Source: Cellvibrionales bacterium (GTDB lineage Bacteria > Pseudomonadota > Gammaproteobacteria > Pseudomonadales > JAHEGP01). From it: a DNA stretch of 7,618 bases. The DNA lies in NCBI GenBank assembly GCA_024645065.1, contig JAHEGP010000159.1, forward strand, positions 1-7,618, read 5' to 3'. Shown piece by piece: positions 5,892 to 7,618 of the stretch (positions are counted from its first letter, which is position 1; each line of letters begins with the position of its first letter). A program made the translations under genes and the position numbers. Under the pieces are notes generated by a model. It worked only from the letters and a program-made list of their open reading frames with translations. It ran no database searches and was not told the origin of the DNA.

Positions 5892-6542
5892 CTATTTGCC
5901 AGCAAGCGCCTGACTTTGGCCGGAGATAAGCACAACCTCCAGCAGCTCAAGGAGTCTATCGGCCAGTGGTGTGACCCCGGTTGCCTTGAGTGCGGAGAAA
6001 GTCTGTACCGATACGTTCTGCTGGCGTTTCGCTAGCGCATGCTTGACCAGATCAAGTTGCTTACCCTGTGCCATTTTTTTCAGCTTGTCCGCCTTGCTAA
6101 GCAAGATGTGTACCGGCATTTCACAGGCAGAAGCCCAATCCAGCATCATACAATCGAAATCGGATAGCGGGTGTCGAATATCCATGACCAACACCAGGCC
6201 GCGCAGCGATTGGCGCTGGCGCAGATACTGGTCGATCAGCTTTTGCCACTGTTCCTTGACAGAGTCGGGTACCCTGGCGAAGCCGTAGCCTGGAAGGTCC
6301 ACCAGGCGTATCCCCGGTTCCAGTTCAAAAAAATTGAGCAGCTGGGTGCGACCGGGCGTCTTGCTCGTGCGCGCCAGCCTGCTGTTGCGGGTGAGAGCAT
6401 TCAGCGCGCTGGATTTACCTGCGTTGGAGCGACCTGCAAAGGCAATTTCTGCGCCTGTATCTCCCGGGCATTGTTTCAGACTGGCAGCGCTGGTCGCGTA
6501 GACGGCCTTTTCAAAGTAGCTTGCCGGTGGCGGATTGCTCAT
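5892..6542 (-). CDS. engB: Ribosome-biogenesis GTPase EngB (YihA/YsxC)
   Basis: This 216-residue cytoplasmic TrmE-Era-EngA-EngB-Septin-family GTPase is known in bacteria to assist assembly of the large ribosomal subunit. The G motifs are all visible: G1 GRSNAGKSS (37-45), G2 in KTPGRTQ (61-67), G3 DLPGYGFA (82-89), G4 SKADKL (149-154, with Ser where TKAD is common) and G5 SALK (183-186). The N-terminus (SYFEKAVYATSAASLKQCP) and the overall length match the family. The ATG at 6542 has GAGAACCG roughly 6-13 nt upstream. It converges on polA, the same neighbourhood as in E. coli and Pseudomonas. A possible leftward promoter (TTGGCC 6627-6622, TATATA 6603-6598, 18-nt spacing) overlaps the cytochrome promoter on the other strand. 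Confidence 0.96.
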   Translation of the reverse strand: MSNPPPASYFEKAVYATSAASLKQCPGDTGAEIAFAGRSNAGKSSALNALTRNSRLARTSKTPGRTQLLNFFELEPGIRLVDLPGYGFARVPDSVKEQWQKLIDQYLRQRQSLRGLVLVMDIRHPLSDFDCMMLDWASACEMPVHILLSKADKLKKMAQGKQLDLVKHALAKRQQNVSVQTFSALKATGVTPLADRLLELLEVVLISGQSQALAGK

Positions 6543-6576
6543 TGTTTTCGGTTCTCAGAAGAATGCAATTAGTCAG

Positions 6577-6605
6577 TTTCCGTTGTTACCCATCTTGTAT
6601 ATAAT
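6577..6605 (+). promoter_or_regulatory. Predicted promoter of the cytochrome c operon
   Basis: A perfect TATAAT lies at 6600-6605, with a poor -35 (TTTCCG, 6577-6582, 3 of 6) 17 nt upstream. The start point would be near 6612, giving a leader of about 75 nt before the ATG at 6687. The weak -35 suggests help from an activator, but I recognise no activator site. Confidence 0.5.
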
Positions 6606-6612
6606 GCAAGTC

Positions 6613-6684
6613 CTTGGCTTTGGCCAAGCATAACACGGGGCGTTAGTAAGCTTTCCCCGATCATTCAAATAACCCTGGGGGTTA
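6613..6684 (+). promoter_or_regulatory. Three-hairpin 5' leader of the cytochrome operon, last hairpin holding the ribosome binding site
   Basis: Three short inverted repeats follow each other between the predicted start point and the ATG. The first is CTTGGC/GCCAAG with a 4-nt loop (6613-6628). The second is CGGGG/CCCCG with a 14-nt loop (6636-6659). The third is TAACCC/GGGTTA with a 3-nt loop TGG (6670-6684). The Shine-Dalgarno GGGGG (6677-6681) lies in the loop and right arm of the third hairpin, 5 nt before the ATG. The pairing is seen in the sequence; a role in mRNA stability or translation control is inference. Confidence 0.45.
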
Positions 6685-6686
6685 CT

Positions 6687-6986
6687 ATGAAAAAGTTCGC
6701 TCTTATCGCTGCTATCGCAGCCCTTGCATCACCAGCCATGGCAGCCGACGATGCATTGATGGAAAAATACAACAAGTCGTGCGCTGCCTGTCATGCTACC
6801 GGTGCAGCGGGTGCTCCAAAAACCGGCGATGCTGAGGCCTGGGCGCCGCGCCTGGAAAAAGGCATGGACACACTGGTAGCGAGCGTCACCGATGGCCTCA
6901 ACGCGATGCCACCCAAGGGCATGTGTTTTGACTGTAGCGCCGAAGATTACGCAGCACTGATTGATTACATGGTTGCGGCGCAGTAA
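6687..6986 (+). CDS. Exported monoheme cytochrome c5-like protein
   Basis: This 99-residue periplasmic electron carrier has a clear signal peptide: MKK, a hydrophobic stretch and an AMA cleavage motif before A20. The mature part has one heme-c site CAACH (32-36). The distal ligand is M74 in NAMPPKGMC, and C80/C83 in CFDC are the cysteine pair typical of cytochrome c5, which sits close to the methionine ligand. Length and motif order match c5 rather than c551 or c4. It is followed 27 nt later by cytochrome c4 on the same strand, so the two are probably co-transcribed. In Pseudomonas a similar cytochrome precedes c4 near engB. Likely partners are the bc1 complex upstream and terminal oxidases downstream, inferred from the family. 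The Shine-Dalgarno GGGGG is strong but placed in a hairpin. Confidence 0.9.
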   Translation: MKKFALIAAIAALASPAMAADDALMEKYNKSCAACHATGAAGAPKTGDAEAWAPRLEKGMDTLVASVTDGLNAMPPKGMCFDCSAEDYAALIDYMVAAQ

Positions 6987-7013
6987 ATTCATTTTTATAC
7001 GAAAGAAGTGCTT

Positions 7014-7618
7014 ATGAAACGTGTAATATTGCTCGCCACTTTGCTGTGCGGAGGGTCCCCTTTGGCTTTGGCTTCCGGGGATGCCGCCGCCGGCAAAACC
7101 TTGACGGCCGCATGCGCTGCCTGCCATGGTCAGGACGGTAACAGTGCAGTAGGGGCTTTCCCCAAGCTGGCTGGGCAAAACCAGAAATACCTGGTCAAGC
7201 AGCTTCAGGACATCAAGTCCGGGTTACGGCCGGTGCCGCAAATGGCCGGGCAGACCGACAACATGTCTGAAGAAGACATGCAAAATATTGCAGCGTTTTA
7301 TGAAGCTCAGACAACCACAGTAGGTCAGGCCAAGGTCGATCTGGTGGAACTCGGCGAGCGTATCTACCGGGCGGGCATTGGCGATAAGGGCGTCCCCGCC
7401 TGTACCGCGTGTCATTCGCCAACGGGCCAGGGTAATGGCCCTGCGGGGTTCCCGGCTCTGGGTGGGCAGCATGCTGAGTATATCGCGGCGCAACTCAAAG
7501 CGTTTCGCACCGGCGCTGATCAGCCCGACAAGGGACGGGTTAATGACGGGGAGTCGCGGATGATGCGCAGCTCGGCGGCTTTGCTCAGTGATCTTGAAAT
7601 CGAAGCGGTGTCTTCCTA
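7014..7618 (+). CDS. cc4: Diheme cytochrome c4 (C-terminus cut by window edge)
   Basis: The open frame begins with MKRVILLATLLCGGSPLALA, a signal peptide ending in ALA before S21, and continues for 201 codons without a stop to the window end. Two similar cytochrome domains follow in tandem. The first has CAACH (34-38) and a probable axial M77 in PQMAGQ; the second has CTACH (130-134) and a probable axial M184 in SRMMRS. Matching segments FPKLAGQ and FPALGGQ show the internal duplication typical of c4. The last codons (EIEAVSS plus a partial codon TA) fit the usual C-terminal helix, so only about 5-15 residues are likely missing. Cytochrome c4 is a periplasmic, often membrane-associated donor to terminal oxidases such as cbb3. 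The start has GAAAGAAG upstream and lies 27 nt after the c5-like gene. Confidence 0.94.
   Translation, partial: MKRVILLATLLCGGSPLALASGDAAAGKTLTAACAACHGQDGNSAVGAFPKLAGQNQKYLVKQLQDIKSGLRPVPQMAGQTDNMSEEDMQNIAAFYEAQTTTVGQAKVDLVELGERIYRAGIGDKGVPACTACHSPTGQGNGPAGFPALGGQHAEYIAAQLKAFRTGADQPDKGRVNDGESRMMRSSAALLSDLEIEAVSS

Noticed and set aside
6171..6572. 133-codon plus-strand open frame
   Set aside because: It is antisense to engB, which has every GTPase motif; this is a frame shadow.

Overview
The window is a chromosomal core segment of a gammaproteobacterium, moderately GC-rich and probably from the Pseudomonadales/Cellvibrionales group. The evidence is protein content and gene order: znuB-znuC-zur, then znuA, polA, engB, a cytochrome c5-like gene and cytochrome c4. 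From memory, Pseudomonas aeruginosa has the same order of these families around polA. The genus cannot be fixed from this sequence. I see no mobile element, CRISPR array, tRNA or rRNA, and no multi-gene system that looks new. The less ordinary material lies in the non-coding stretches.

Positions 1-2357 form a zinc-uptake locus. The start of znuB, all of znuC and all of zur run leftward and are joined by two 4-base ATGA stop/start overlaps. znuA runs rightward. A 19-bp near-palindrome at 1400-1418 in the divergent spacer closely matches the E. coli Zur operator and covers a perfect extended -10 element of znuA. The expected circuit is that Zur with bound zinc shuts off the periplasmic binding protein, the ABC transporter and probably its own gene.

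Positions 2358-3028 hold no convincing protein gene. They contain a long inverted repeat just after the znuA stop, an AT-rich patch, a strong leftward intrinsic terminator at 2585-2610 with no obvious gene feeding it, and the polA leader.

Positions 3029-5758 are polA, a full-length DNA polymerase I with all three active sites intact. The 133-nt gap to the convergent engB (5892-6542, leftward) holds a hairpin and a rightward intrinsic terminator. In E. coli this gap encodes Spot 42, and in P. aeruginosa it encodes ErsA, so a small RNA is plausible here.

Positions 6543-7618 hold a promoter, a leader with three consecutive hairpins (the last containing the Shine-Dalgarno sequence), a monoheme cytochrome c5-like gene and, 27 nt later, a diheme cytochrome c4 gene cut by the window end. 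Both are exported c-type cytochromes expected to carry electrons to terminal oxidases.
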